Assembly: GCA_963713505.1 (NCBI GenBank)
Contig: CAVQMC010000020.1
Location: 186,001 to 250,000 of the forward strand
Direction: 5' to 3'
Origin: CAVQMC01 sp963713505
Lineage (GTDB): Bacteria > Bacteroidota > Ignavibacteria > Ignavibacteriales > Ignavibacteriaceae
Length of the DNA: 64,000 nt
The translations under genes and the position numbers were made by a program. Under the pieces are notes generated by a model. That model did not search any database, was not told the DNA's origin, and worked only from the letters and a program-made list of their open reading frames with translations. Below are positions 18,239 through 26,138 of the stretch, piece after piece (the first letter of the stretch is position 1; the number at the start of each line of letters is the position of its first letter).

Positions 18239-18913
18239 ATGAAAAAAATTATCCTGATTGCAATGTTGTATTTTGCTGTGCAAGGTAACTTGTTTGCCCA
18301 AAGCTATACACCGCACCCTTATTTTAGCGGAGGTATTAATTTAGGTTATAATAATGGTTTTGGACTGCAGGGAAATTTAACCTTTTCCAATTTCGCAATG
18401 GATTTTCCATTTTCAGTACGTTTAGGTTTAGGTTATACAAGTGTGGATCCCGGAAGCCCCGAAAAAGCACGTGTTATTTTTATTAATGATGCTACTAACG
18501 GTGTACCCGAAAAAAGTGGAACAGTTTGGGATTTCAGAATGGATTTTCTTTATCATGTAAAAATATTTTCTTTAAGAAAAGCTGATATTTATGCCGGCCC
18601 AAGATATTCTCAATTCTCTGGAGATTTCAAATTTATTGACGGAAATGAGTTCTTTAGTATTAATAGCAATCAATGGGGATTTGGTCTTGGCGCAGAAAGC
18701 AGTTTCTTATTAGCATCAAGATTAGATCTAGTTTTTTCTACGGGTTTTGACTACTATTTTTCAAATACTATTCAAGGACATGATACATCATATAGCCCTG
18801 ATGGTGAGATAATAAATGGAAGAAAAGATTACACATACAAAGATGCGGACCAAGCAATAAATCAGCCTAAATTTATATATAAAGCAATGGTTGGTTTTAA
18901 TTATTTCTTCTAA
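18239..18913 (+). CDS. Small outer-membrane beta-barrel-like protein
   Basis: A 224-residue protein with a clear signal peptide (MKKIILIAMLYFAVQGNLFA, cut before QSYTPHP). The remainder alternates aromatic and hydrophobic residues in short strands (SVRLGLGYTSV, ADIYAGPRYSQF, NQWGFGLGAESSFLL) and ends with KAMVGFNYFF, a terminal phenylalanine typical of porin-like barrels. Length and pattern fit an eight-stranded OmpX/OprF-N or outer-membrane-protein-beta-brl fold, but I recognise no specific family. TTTTAGGAG lies just before the ATG. Followed by a hairpin at 18962. Confidence 0.7.
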   Translation: MKKIILIAMLYFAVQGNLFAQSYTPHPYFSGGINLGYNNGFGLQGNLTFSNFAMDFPFSVRLGLGYTSVDPGSPEKARVIFINDATNGVPEKSGTVWDFRMDFLYHVKIFSLRKADIYAGPRYSQFSGDFKFIDGNEFFSINSNQWGFGLGAESSFLLASRLDLVFSTGFDYYFSNTIQGHDTSYSPDGEIINGRKDYTYKDADQAINQPKFIYKAMVGFNYFF

Positions 18914-18961
18914 AAAATCTCTAATCTTTGTGATGAATGATATGAAAACTAAAAATAAAAA

Positions 18962-18988
18962 GAGCTATTATATTTGTTATAATAGCTC
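18962..18988. terminator. Hairpin terminator, possibly bidirectional
   Basis: An 11-bp perfect stem (GAGCTATTATA with TATAATAGCTC) and a five-base loop. On the minus strand it is followed by a long T-rich tract, on the plus strand by a weaker AT-rich tail. It lies 48 bases after the barrel gene and beyond the end of the minus-strand hydroxylase gene, so it may serve both directions. Confidence 0.65.
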
Positions 18989-19101
18989 AATAAATATACT
19001 TTTATATATTTTTAACAATTATTTAAAAGTTGATTAACATAATAATAATATAAGTGCTTTATTTTATTTAAGAATTTATAATAAATATTAGTGTTATAAA
19101 A

Positions 19102-19299
19102 ATGGATAAAGATCAAAAAACTGATAATTTCCCAAAGAAAATGTTCTATGTGGATTTGAAAAAAGGAAAGAAAAAATTTATTAAAGAATTCCATAACGAA
19201 TCACAAGAGAATAAAGTTTTTTTTACTTTGAAAAACGACGAATGGCAGCAGGAATATTTTCTAATCTATAATTCTTATAAAACTGAAAGATTTGATTAA
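19102..19299 (+). CDS. Small lysine-rich protein of unknown function (65 residues)
   Basis: An ATG-started frame of 65 codons lying between the hairpin at 18962 and the convergent hydroxylase gene. The product is charged and soluble-looking (KKMFYVDLKKGKKKFIKEF, then LKNDEWQQEYFLIYNSY), with no membrane segment or known motif. Codon use looks like the neighbours and the opposite strand reads as low-complexity hydrophobic sequence, so the plus frame is the better candidate. There is no strong ribosome site, and I do not recognise a family. Confidence 0.4.
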   Translation: MDKDQKTDNFPKKMFYVDLKKGKKKFIKEFHNESQENKVFFTLKNDEWQQEYFLIYNSYKTERFD

Positions 19300-19320
19300 A
19301 CATTATTCCCGGTATCGATT

Positions 19321-20184
19321 TTATTCTGTTTGAATTTGATTTTTTACCTTTGATCTCTTTCTGCGCTTGAATCTTCTGAAAGCATAAAAAAATTGTGAAA
19401 TGAAATGAGCAGGGAAAGGAGATATCAAACCATAAACATCTGCTTTTTGTTCTTCGGGAAAATAAGCTGTACCGAAAATCCAATCCCAAATTGCAAGCTT
19501 AGTTGAAAAATTTCTGTTTCTTCCTTTTCCGGTTGTATGATGCCAGCGGTGCATTTCCGGGCCGTTTATAATGTACTGTAATTTTCCTGTATGAATATTT
19601 AAATTAGAATGAATATACATTCCCCACAACGCGCTTATTACACCTTTGTAAGCAATGACTTCAGGCGGAGAACCTAAAAGAACAATTGGTAAAAATTCCA
19701 CTGTTTGATTTATTAATATTTCCATTGCGTGAGATCTTGAACCGGAAAGCCAGTCTACTTTTTTAGGGGAATGGTGTGCTTCGTGAATTCTCCATAACCA
19801 TTTATTTTTATGCTGCCATCGATGCATCCAGTAAATGTATAAATCGTGAGTAATTGTAAAAAAGACTAGCTGCAGCCAAATCGGAAAATCATTAAATAAT
19901 TTTAATCTTGAAAGTCCGGTTGTATTATCTATAAAATGAATTATATAACTAAATATTATTATTCCAAGAATATAACTTTGTGCAATTGTATAAAGAGCAA
20001 GATCGTCAAAAAAACCTTCTCTTAAAACTTTTTGTCCTTTGTTGTACGGGAAAATTCTTTCAATTATAATAAAAAATAATGCTGCAGAAACTATAATTAT
20101 CATAGATGTTGCTTCCGCAGAAGATAAATTCCGGAAATAACTTATAATTGCTTCGTATATATTTTCAATAAAATTTAATGTCAT
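19321..20184 (-). CDS. Fatty acid hydroxylase / sterol desaturase family membrane protein
   Basis: A di-iron membrane enzyme family that hydroxylates or desaturates lipids. The histidine clusters are present: HDLYIYWMHRWQH near residue 115-125, HEAHHSP near 135, and a C-terminal MHRWHHT near 225; HSNLNIH near 200 supplies further ligands. Several hydrophobic segments (about 23-40, 60-80, 90-112) precede them. After the third cluster NFSTKLAIWDWIFGTAYFP is the usual family ending. The start is placed at ATG 20184; a TTG two codons upstream is in frame. It lies 98 bases downstream of the NeuB-like gene on the same strand, so it could modify a lipid or glycolipid made with that cluster, though it may be independent. 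Confidence 0.85.
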   Translation of the reverse strand: MTLNFIENIYEAIISYFRNLSSAEATSMIIIVSAALFFIIIERIFPYNKGQKVLREGFFDDLALYTIAQSYILGIIIFSYIIHFIDNTTGLSRLKLFNDFPIWLQLVFFTITHDLYIYWMHRWQHKNKWLWRIHEAHHSPKKVDWLSGSRSHAMEILINQTVEFLPIVLLGSPPEVIAYKGVISALWGMYIHSNLNIHTGKLQYIINGPEMHRWHHTTGKGRNRNFSTKLAIWDWIFGTAYFPEEQKADVYGLISPFPAHFISQFFYAFRRFKRRKRSKVKNQIQTE

Positions 20185-20282
20185 GATCAATCAGTTATCT
20201 TCGTTCATATTTTAATAAATTAATAAATGAATGATATTTCATAAAGTCACATATATGTAAGATTAGTGACTAAAAACAAAAA

Positions 20283-21173
20283 TTAAATTACAGTTTTATG
20301 TCTTCTTAATTTTTTCAGACTGCTTAATTCACTTTCGTAAACTTTCTTAATACCATCTCCAAGTGCCAATTCAACATCACGGATATTTGATACTAGTTTC
20401 TGCATTCCCACAATTTCAACAGATGCTGCTTGATCTGTTCCCCACATGGCTCTATCTAAGGTTATATGTCTTTCAACAAAACTTGCACCCAAAGCAACCG
20501 CAGCTTGAGTTGGAGCTAATCCAACTTCATGACCGGAATAACCGATAGGATATTTTGGATATTTGGTTTTTAATGTGAGAATCATATTTAAATTTAATTC
20601 TTCATTTTTACATGGGTATGAAGAAGTAGAATGTGCAACCATTAATTTATCTGAGTTTATTATTTCTACAGCATTTTCAATTTCTTCAATAGTTGACATA
20701 CCTGTTGAAAGCATAATAGGTTTATCTAATTTTCTTAATTCTTTCAGCAAATCATCATCTGTTAATGTAGCTGATGCGACTTTGTACAATTCAGGATTAA
20801 ATTTTTCAATAAATTCTACAGATTCTTCATCCCAGCATGAAGCAAACCAAACAATATCTTTTTCCTTGCAGAAATTTACAATTTCAGAAAATTGTTTTTC
20901 ATCAAACTCAACTTTATGCCGATATTCAATATATTTCATTCTACCCCATGGAGTATCCCTTTCCACATCCCATTGTTCTCTGGGAACACAAATTTCCGGA
21001 GTTCTTTTTTGAAATTTAACGGCATTGCATCCAGCATATTTAGCACCTTCAATCATCTTTTTTGCAATATCAATAGAACCGTTATGGTTTATTCCAATTT
21101 CTGCAACAACAAAAACCGGTTCACCATCTCCTATAAAACGGTTACCAACTTTTACTTTTCTATTAGACTCCAT
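20283..21173 (-). CDS. NeuB-family nonulosonate synthase lacking the SAF domain
   Basis: NeuB enzymes condense phosphoenolpyruvate with an amino- or neutral hexose (free or phosphorylated) to make nonulosonic acids such as sialic, legionaminic, pseudaminic acid or KDN. Motifs of the TIM-barrel synthase domain are all visible: EIGINHNGS near residue 25, KFQKRTPE near 53, TPWGRMKYIEYRHKVEF near 74, an ASCWDEES metal/PEP region near 111, HSTSSYPC near 180, GYSGHE near 212 and FVERHITLDRAMWGTDQAAS near 232-251. The protein stops at LRRHKTVI, just where the C-terminal antifreeze-like SAF domain normally begins, and no SAF-like sequence follows in any frame. In NeuB that domain covers the partner's active site and contacts the sugar N-acetyl group, so the substrate may differ. 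It sits with phosphatase, SDR, aminotransferase and cytidylyltransferase genes. Confidence 0.88.
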   Translation of the reverse strand: MESNRKVKVGNRFIGDGEPVFVVAEIGINHNGSIDIAKKMIEGAKYAGCNAVKFQKRTPEICVPREQWDVERDTPWGRMKYIEYRHKVEFDEKQFSEIVNFCKEKDIVWFASCWDEESVEFIEKFNPELYKVASATLTDDDLLKELRKLDKPIMLSTGMSTIEEIENAVEIINSDKLMVAHSTSSYPCKNEELNLNMILTLKTKYPKYPIGYSGHEVGLAPTQAAVALGASFVERHITLDRAMWGTDQAASVEIVGMQKLVSNIRDVELALGDGIKKVYESELSSLKKLRRHKTVI

Positions 21174-21218
21174 TTAATTCCTCGTAATTGATTTAGGAAA
21201 TTTTTCTTCTTTTTTACA

Positions 21219-21746
21219 TCATTCAGATTTTAATGCAATAATCAATTCTGCAAATTCTCTGAATGCACCGTTTCCTCCTTTATTTTTACATATGTAATCG
21301 ACTTTATCTTTGATATATTCTAAAGTATCATTCGGACAAGCGGTAAAACCGACAAGATTAAATAATTCAATATCATTTACATCATCACCGATAAATGCAA
21401 TATTTTCAGGTTTTAATTTGCTTTGTGTAAGAATATCTTCAAACAATTTCTCTTTATATTTTACACCGGTATATAAATATTTAATTTTCAATTTCTCAGC
21501 TCTTTTTTTAACTGAACCTGATTGTTCACCCGTAATGATTCCGGTTTCAATATTCATTAATTCACGAAGTCTTTCTACTCCCATCCCATCTCTTATAGAA
21601 AAGCGTTTAAGTTCTTCTCCTTTAATAGAATAGTAAACTCCTGTATCAGTTAAAACTCCGTCATTATCTGTTAGAACTAATTTAATTTTAGATGCTTTTT
21701 CTTTTAAATGCTGATTTTCATCTTTAAGTTTTTTATCTATTACCAT
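21219..21746 (-). CDS. KdsC-type HAD phosphatase
   Basis: HAD-superfamily hydrolase of the KdsC/YrbI class without a cap domain, which removes phosphate from ulosonate phosphates (Kdo-8-P, KDN-9-P, sialic acid 9-P). Motif I is LVLTDNDGVLTDTG near residue 27, motif II is ITGEQS near 92, and motif III/IV is IAFIGDDVNDIELF near 138. The product is about 175 residues, the usual length. I prefer ATG 21746 because GGAGG lies nine bases before it; ATG 21755 is also possible. It overlaps the SDR stop and precedes the NeuB-like gene, so a nonulosonate-phosphate phosphatase is likely, as for KDN in Bacteroides. It could instead be the genome's KdsC for the kds pathway. Confidence 0.85.
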   Translation of the reverse strand: MVIDKKLKDENQHLKEKASKIKLVLTDNDGVLTDTGVYYSIKGEELKRFSIRDGMGVERLRELMNIETGIITGEQSGSVKKRAEKLKIKYLYTGVKYKEKLFEDILTQSKLKPENIAFIGDDVNDIELFNLVGFTACPNDTLEYIKDKVDYICKNKGGNGAFREFAELIIALKSE

Positions 21747-22552
21747 GCTGTCCATCCTCCATCTACTATAAGATTAGCTCCGGTCATATAATCAGAAGCT
21801 TCACTAGCTAGAAATACTAAAGCTCCTTTATAATCTGTTGGTTTTGCCATTCTGCCTAAAGGAGTTCTTGATGAATAATTTTCTATAAAATAATCTTCCT
21901 GATTATTTTCAACACCGCCAGGGGAGAGTGTATTAACTCTAACACCTTTATTTCCCCAGTAAGAAGCTAAAAATCTCGTGAATGAAATAACAGCTCCTTT
22001 TGTCACAGGATAAGCTGCAGATTTATAAAAGTTCTGTTTTCCTTTTTTGTCTTTATATAAGGATTGATCCGGAGCTACAATTCCATAAGTTGAAGCAATA
22101 TTAATTATGCTTCCTTTTCCATTTTCAGCCATTCCTTTGCCTACAATTTGGGAGCATAAGAACATTCCGGTTATATTAACATCAATAGATTTTTGCCATA
22201 ATTCCAATGGATAATTTTCAAACTTTGATAATTCTGCAGCCGCTGCTGGATTTTCAAACATATCATTAATTGCAGCATTATTAACTAAAATATCTATTTT
22301 GTTAAAATAGTCTAATCCCTTTTGATTTAATGCTTTAACGGAATTTTCTTGAGTAATATCGACACCAAGGCCCACACTTTTTGTATTTAGAGTGGAAGCA
22401 AATTCGCTGCATTTTTCTTCATTTAAATCAGCGACAATAATATTTGCTCCGGCTTCAGATAACGCTCTGCAATGTTCTTTCCCGATTAAACCTATTGCTC
22501 CCGTAACAATTGCAGTTTTTCCTTCCAACGAAAAAAGATCTTTTACAGACAT
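21740..22552 (-). CDS. SDR-family NAD-type oxidoreductase in the sugar cluster
   Basis: Classical short-chain dehydrogenase of 270 residues. The Rossmann motif is VTGAIGLIGKEH near residue 17, followed by an acidic residue after the second strand (VADLNE), suggesting NAD rather than NADP. NNAAIND near 90, the catalytic serine in IINIAST near 149, and YPVTKGA (Tyr-x3-Lys) near 177 complete the active site; LIVDGGWTAW is the standard C-terminus. Given an aminotransferase gene directly upstream, the simplest model is oxidation of a sugar hydroxyl to a ketone that is then aminated. It resembles PtmA-like SDRs of nonulosonate loci. Substrate unknown. Confidence 0.88.
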   Translation of the reverse strand: MSVKDLFSLEGKTAIVTGAIGLIGKEHCRALSEAGANIIVADLNEEKCSEFASTLNTKSVGLGVDITQENSVKALNQKGLDYFNKIDILVNNAAINDMFENPAAAAELSKFENYPLELWQKSIDVNITGMFLCSQIVGKGMAENGKGSIINIASTYGIVAPDQSLYKDKKGKQNFYKSAAYPVTKGAVISFTRFLASYWGNKGVRVNTLSPGGVENNQEDYFIENYSSRTPLGRMAKPTDYKGALVFLASEASDYMTGANLIVDGGWTAW

Positions 22553-22567
22553 TTATTTTATTTCCCC

Positions 22568-23905
22568 TTATACTTTCTGCTTTGGTTTTGTATTAAAGTC
22601 ACTTGTTTTTCTAAATACTGGTTGAACCGGTTCACCTTTTAAATATCCTTTCACATCATTTTCATCAACTGCTTTCTTTAGAATTGGGAGCACTTCATTG
22701 TATACCTTTAAAGTGTAGTCAACATCTTCATCCGAATGAGAGAAAGACATATTATGAAATCCTCCCCACAAAATTCCTCGTTTAATCATTTCCTGTTGAA
22801 CTAAAGATTTTAACTCAAGAGGATTTCCAGCGGAAGCATCAAAAGTTATGATTGTTCTGCATTCAAACCCGGAACATTTTGTATAATTCATTCCAAGATC
22901 TTCAACAATTTTATTATAACCTTCTTTTAGTTTTTTGCCCTGTTTAGAAAGATATTCCGGAACATTCTTTTCTTTTAATTCGTTTATGGTCGCTTTAACA
23001 GCAGCTAATGAAAGAGCTTCACCGCCGAAAGTTGTATAAAAAAATACATCTTTATCAAATAAATCCATTACATCTTTTCTTCCTGTAATTACAGAGATAG
23101 GCATACCATTAGCAATTGCTTTTGAAAAGCAAGCTATATCAGCTTTAATGCCGAAATATTCCTGCGCGCCTCCGAGAGCAACTCTAAAGCCAGTCCACAT
23201 TTCATCGAAAATCAATAGAGTTCCATTTTCCTTGCATAATTCTTTTAACTTCTGAAGAAAATTATCTTTGGGAGCTTCAAATACAAATGGTTCAAGAATA
23301 ATACAAGCAGTATCATCATCTAGGGAATCTTTAACTGAATCGAGATCGTTATAATTGAATGTATAAGTTAAATCTTTTACTTGATCCGGAATACCGATAT
23401 TTCTTGCTGTTACACTTACATACCAATCGTGCCAGCCGTGATAACCGCAGCATAAAACTTTATTTCTACCAGTATAAGCTCTTGCAACTCTAATTGCTGC
23501 AGAAGTTACATCTGCACCGCTTTTACTATACCTTACACTTTCTGCGTTGGGAACAATCTCTCTAATTAATTCTGCAACTTCAACTTCAAGCGGATGCATC
23601 AAAGAAAATGTTATACCGTCTTTTAATTGAGCTTTAATCGCTTCATCAACTTTGTCATAAGAATAACCAAGAGAAAGCGGACCGATTCCCATTAAATAAT
23701 CAAGATATTCATTTCCATCTACATCCCAAACATGTGAGCCTTTGCCTCTTTGTAAATATTTGGGAGCAATTCCTTTAATATTTTGAGTCGGCCCTTTTGC
23801 AAGAGTTTGAGTTACTGATGGAATTAATCCCAACGCTCTTTTATATAATTCATCTGATTTTTCAATTACAGGATAATTATCATTAAATTTTACTGAATTT
23901 GCCAT
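22568..23905 (-). CDS. Class III PLP aminotransferase (glutamate-1-semialdehyde aminomutase-like)
   Basis: A 445-residue fold-type I, class III PLP enzyme. Landmarks are VWDVDGNEYLDYLMGIGPL near residue 60, YSKSGADVTSAAIRVARAYTG near 128-145, YHGWHDWY near 155, LLIFDEMWTGFR near 230 and the PLP-lysine in ACFSKAIANGMPIS near 260. Sequence style is closest to glutamate-1-semialdehyde 2,1-aminomutase and sugar-locus relatives. A heme-pathway HemL is unlikely because the gene sits between a cytidylyltransferase and an SDR, and the first and last parts differ from typical HemL. Probable role: transamination of a keto-sugar or keto-nonulosonate. Confidence 0.85.
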   Translation of the reverse strand: MANSVKFNDNYPVIEKSDELYKRALGLIPSVTQTLAKGPTQNIKGIAPKYLQRGKGSHVWDVDGNEYLDYLMGIGPLSLGYSYDKVDEAIKAQLKDGITFSLMHPLEVEVAELIREIVPNAESVRYSKSGADVTSAAIRVARAYTGRNKVLCCGYHGWHDWYVSVTARNIGIPDQVKDLTYTFNYNDLDSVKDSLDDDTACIILEPFVFEAPKDNFLQKLKELCKENGTLLIFDEMWTGFRVALGGAQEYFGIKADIACFSKAIANGMPISVITGRKDVMDLFDKDVFFYTTFGGEALSLAAVKATINELKEKNVPEYLSKQGKKLKEGYNKIVEDLGMNYTKCSGFECRTIITFDASAGNPLELKSLVQQEMIKRGILWGGFHNMSFSHSDEDVDYTLKVYNEVLPILKKAVDENDVKGYLKGEPVQPVFRKTSDFNTKPKQKV

Positions 23906-23928
23906 AATATCAACTCTTAATTTTAAGA

Positions 23929-24729
23929 TTAAATAATTTTTGTTTGTTCTTTTTTAATAGTTTTTAATTCATTTAAATGATTTCTGTACCAATTAACTCC
24001 ATTATATTGCGCATTTATTTTTTTGATTTCAGGTTTTCTCTTTAATAATTCTAAAATATCAGCTAGTCCGAAATTTTTATTTTCTTCATAAAGTTCATCA
24101 TAAATTTTTTTAATAAAAGAATAATCTTCGAGATAGTCTATTGTAAATCTATAAGACATTGAATAGTCAAGACCGGTTTCCCAATCTACATTACCAATTT
24201 TAAATACATCTGGATTTTCCCAGAAATAGGGAGTTGTATGTTCACGTTCAAAAGATCTTTCAGCTTCTTTCCAGGCTTTCTCTAAAATTTCAACACTCAT
24301 TATTTCAACATCGTTGCCGTCGGGATATGTTGCAGGATGAAGATTGCTTACATAATCATAATTTTCAAAATTATCTAAATAAAACTTGATAACTTTTGTA
24401 ATTATTTTAGGATCAATTAAAGGACAGTCGGAAGGAATTTTAACAACTGCATCTGCATTAAATATTTTTGCAGATTGATAATGACGGTCTAGTAAATCAG
24501 TCTGATTACCTCTGAAAACATTAATATTATTTTCTTTACACAACTTTTCTATTACGTCATCAGATTTGTCGGTTGTTGTTGCAATTACAATTTCACCAGA
24601 ATATTCTGTAGTGGCAACTCTTTCGTACATTCTTAAAAGAAGAGGTTTTCCAGCCAAAGGCATTAAAACTTTATTCGGCAGTCTGCTGGATCCCATTCTG
24701 GCCTGAATTACAGTTACAACCTTAGACAA
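23929..24729 (-). CDS. SpsF/NeuA-type cytidylyltransferase
   Basis: Nucleotidyltransferase of the SpsF family, related to CMP-sialic acid and CMP-Kdo synthetases, which activate ulosonic acids with CTP. The signature VIQARMGSSRLPNKVLMPL opens the protein near residue 6; VVKIPSDCPLIDPKII near 92 carries the metal-binding aspartate; YVSNLHPATYPDGNDVE near 127 is typical of SpsF. The 266-residue length fits. It is separated from the aminotransferase by 23 bases and from the glycosyltransferase-like gene upstream by 29 bases. It most probably activates the product of the NeuB-like synthase. Confidence 0.87.
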   Translation of the reverse strand: MSKVVTVIQARMGSSRLPNKVLMPLAGKPLLLRMYERVATTEYSGEIVIATTTDKSDDVIEKLCKENNINVFRGNQTDLLDRHYQSAKIFNADAVVKIPSDCPLIDPKIITKVIKFYLDNFENYDYVSNLHPATYPDGNDVEIMSVEILEKAWKEAERSFEREHTTPYFWENPDVFKIGNVDWETGLDYSMSYRFTIDYLEDYSFIKKIYDELYEENKNFGLADILELLKRKPEIKKINAQYNGVNWYRNHLNELKTIKKEQTKII

Positions 24730-24758
24730 TTAATTTCCCTTATTTTAATGAGAGTAGA

Positions 24759-25817
24759 TTACGCATCAACGTATTTTTGTTTCGACTTCGACTTTTTCTG
24801 AAATAATTTAGGTTTATTATCAAAAACAAAAGATTCTTTTAACGGCTCGGTTAATTTTTCTTCTGCCAACAATTCTCTGGCAACAGTTGCAATATTTAAG
24901 GACGAAGTCCCGTCGTTCTGTATCGGCAGAAGTTTTTTTAATTCATCCAATCTAAATTTTGAATAAACCTCTTTTCCTAATGCTAATCCAACATAAACAA
25001 CTGAAGAATATCTTGTAATCAAAACATCGCAGTTTGCAATCATATGCTCTGTATTTCCTTTATGATAAACCAATGCTCCCGGCGCATGTAAATTTATTTC
25101 TGCAGTAGCTCTTTCAACATTTTCATTCGGGTGAAGTTTAAAAATTAATTGTTTACCGTCAGCTATCTTTTTTGCTTTTTCGATAAACTTTTTCCTGTTT
25201 TCAAATTTATAAGTTTCCCTGGAATCGGAAGTGGCCACTAAAACAAAATTTTTATGCGGAAAATCATTATTTAAATATTGCTTGCAGTTATCAAAATTCG
25301 GAATCCCGGTTACGGATATTTTCTCTTCTTTAACACCTTTTTTTATAAAGTGTTCTTTATAGCCTTCGGAAGCAACACAAAATTTATCATAATCATCAGA
25401 TAAACCGGTTGTTGATGTGCTTGCAAGCCAGCGCGGCAGTTTGAATTTTTTTACTAAATGATACATTAAATTTTCAGGGTCGGTCATTCCTTCCTGAACT
25501 AAAATGACTTTTTTATCTTTTATATTTTTCGGGACAATTAAATCGCTGCATGTAAATACTAAATCATAATTATTGTTTTTTCCTTCAAAATCTATATTAA
25601 GTTCATTCTCCTGAAGATATTTTATAGTTCTTTTACGGAATTGGCCGCCTAGTAAACTGAAATCTAATAGAGAAGTATTTGATAATGCTTTTATAAAACC
25701 TTCACTGTAATAAGGAGTAAAATAACAATTGTAGTCTGAAAGATGAGTAGAAATCTTATGCATCATTGTAGTTTGGTTCATTGAACCGCAAATAAAAAGG
25801 ATTTTTCCTTTATACAT
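24759..25817 (-). CDS. GT-B-type glycosyl/glycerophosphotransferase-like protein
   Basis: First gene of the minus-strand sugar cluster. The 352-residue product starts with KILFICGSMNQTTMMHKI, a Rossmann-type strand and loop. VSVTGIPNFDNC-like sequence lies near residue 190, followed by LIFKLHPNEN near 245 and ANCDVLITRYSSVVYVGLALGKE near 285. This Lys-Leu-His-Pro-x-Glu and Tyr-Ser-Ser pattern belongs to the GT-B superfamily that includes CDP-glycerol glycerophosphotransferases and capsule (KpsS/LipB-like) transferases. It probably transfers the CMP-activated sugar, but the acceptor cannot be inferred. The tail is lysine-rich (KLFQKKSKSKQKY). Confidence 0.65.
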   Translation of the reverse strand: MYKGKILFICGSMNQTTMMHKISTHLSDYNCYFTPYYSEGFIKALSNTSLLDFSLLGGQFRKRTIKYLQENELNIDFEGKNNNYDLVFTCSDLIVPKNIKDKKVILVQEGMTDPENLMYHLVKKFKLPRWLASTSTTGLSDDYDKFCVASEGYKEHFIKKGVKEEKISVTGIPNFDNCKQYLNNDFPHKNFVLVATSDSRETYKFENRKKFIEKAKKIADGKQLIFKLHPNENVERATAEINLHAPGALVYHKGNTEHMIANCDVLITRYSSVVYVGLALGKEVYSKFRLDELKKLLPIQNDGTSSLNIATVARELLAEEKLTEPLKESFVFDNKPKLFQKKSKSKQKYVDA

Positions 25818-26138
25818 AATATTCCGTTTAATTGTGAATGATGTTTATAAAAATAATCTAAATTTTTCCGTTAAATGTTAATATATTGTTAAATTATTAA
25901 CTATTTGTGAAAACTAAGACTACTTTTTACTGAGAAATTTAAAATGACTTTTTAAAATAATGATTATTATAATCTAAAATCAATTACATATTTGTGATTT
26001 TAATTATTATTGAAGAAATTAAAAAAAAGTGAGAAAGTGACTGAATATCGGTATTTTTTTATTCATTTATATTTGAAAGTGATTTTTTGATTATTTAAAT
26101 TAAATCCAGATAATTATTCCAAAACAACAAGTGTGCAA
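25818..26138. other. Divergent intergenic region between the sugar cluster and the carboxypeptidase gene
   Basis: About 320 very AT-rich bases with no gene or stable hairpin that I can see. It must hold promoters for the minus-strand sugar cluster and for the plus-strand LD-carboxypeptidase. A possible plus-strand promoter is given separately. Confidence 0.5.
26073..26101 (+). promoter_or_regulatory. Possible sigma-70-type promoter for the LD-carboxypeptidase gene
   Basis: TTGAAA and TAAATT separated by 17 bases, about 38 bases before the ATG at 26139. The -10 match is only four of six and the region is AT-rich, so chance matches are likely. Confidence 0.25.

Noticed and set aside
20563..21012. 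Plus-strand open frame of 149 codons
   Set aside because: Lies antisense to the NeuB-like gene, whose motifs are intact; the plus-strand product is low-complexity and has no recognisable domain.
22568..23905. Heme-pathway hemL assignment for the class III aminotransferase
   Set aside because: Embedded in a sugar-nucleotide locus with no tetrapyrrole gene nearby.
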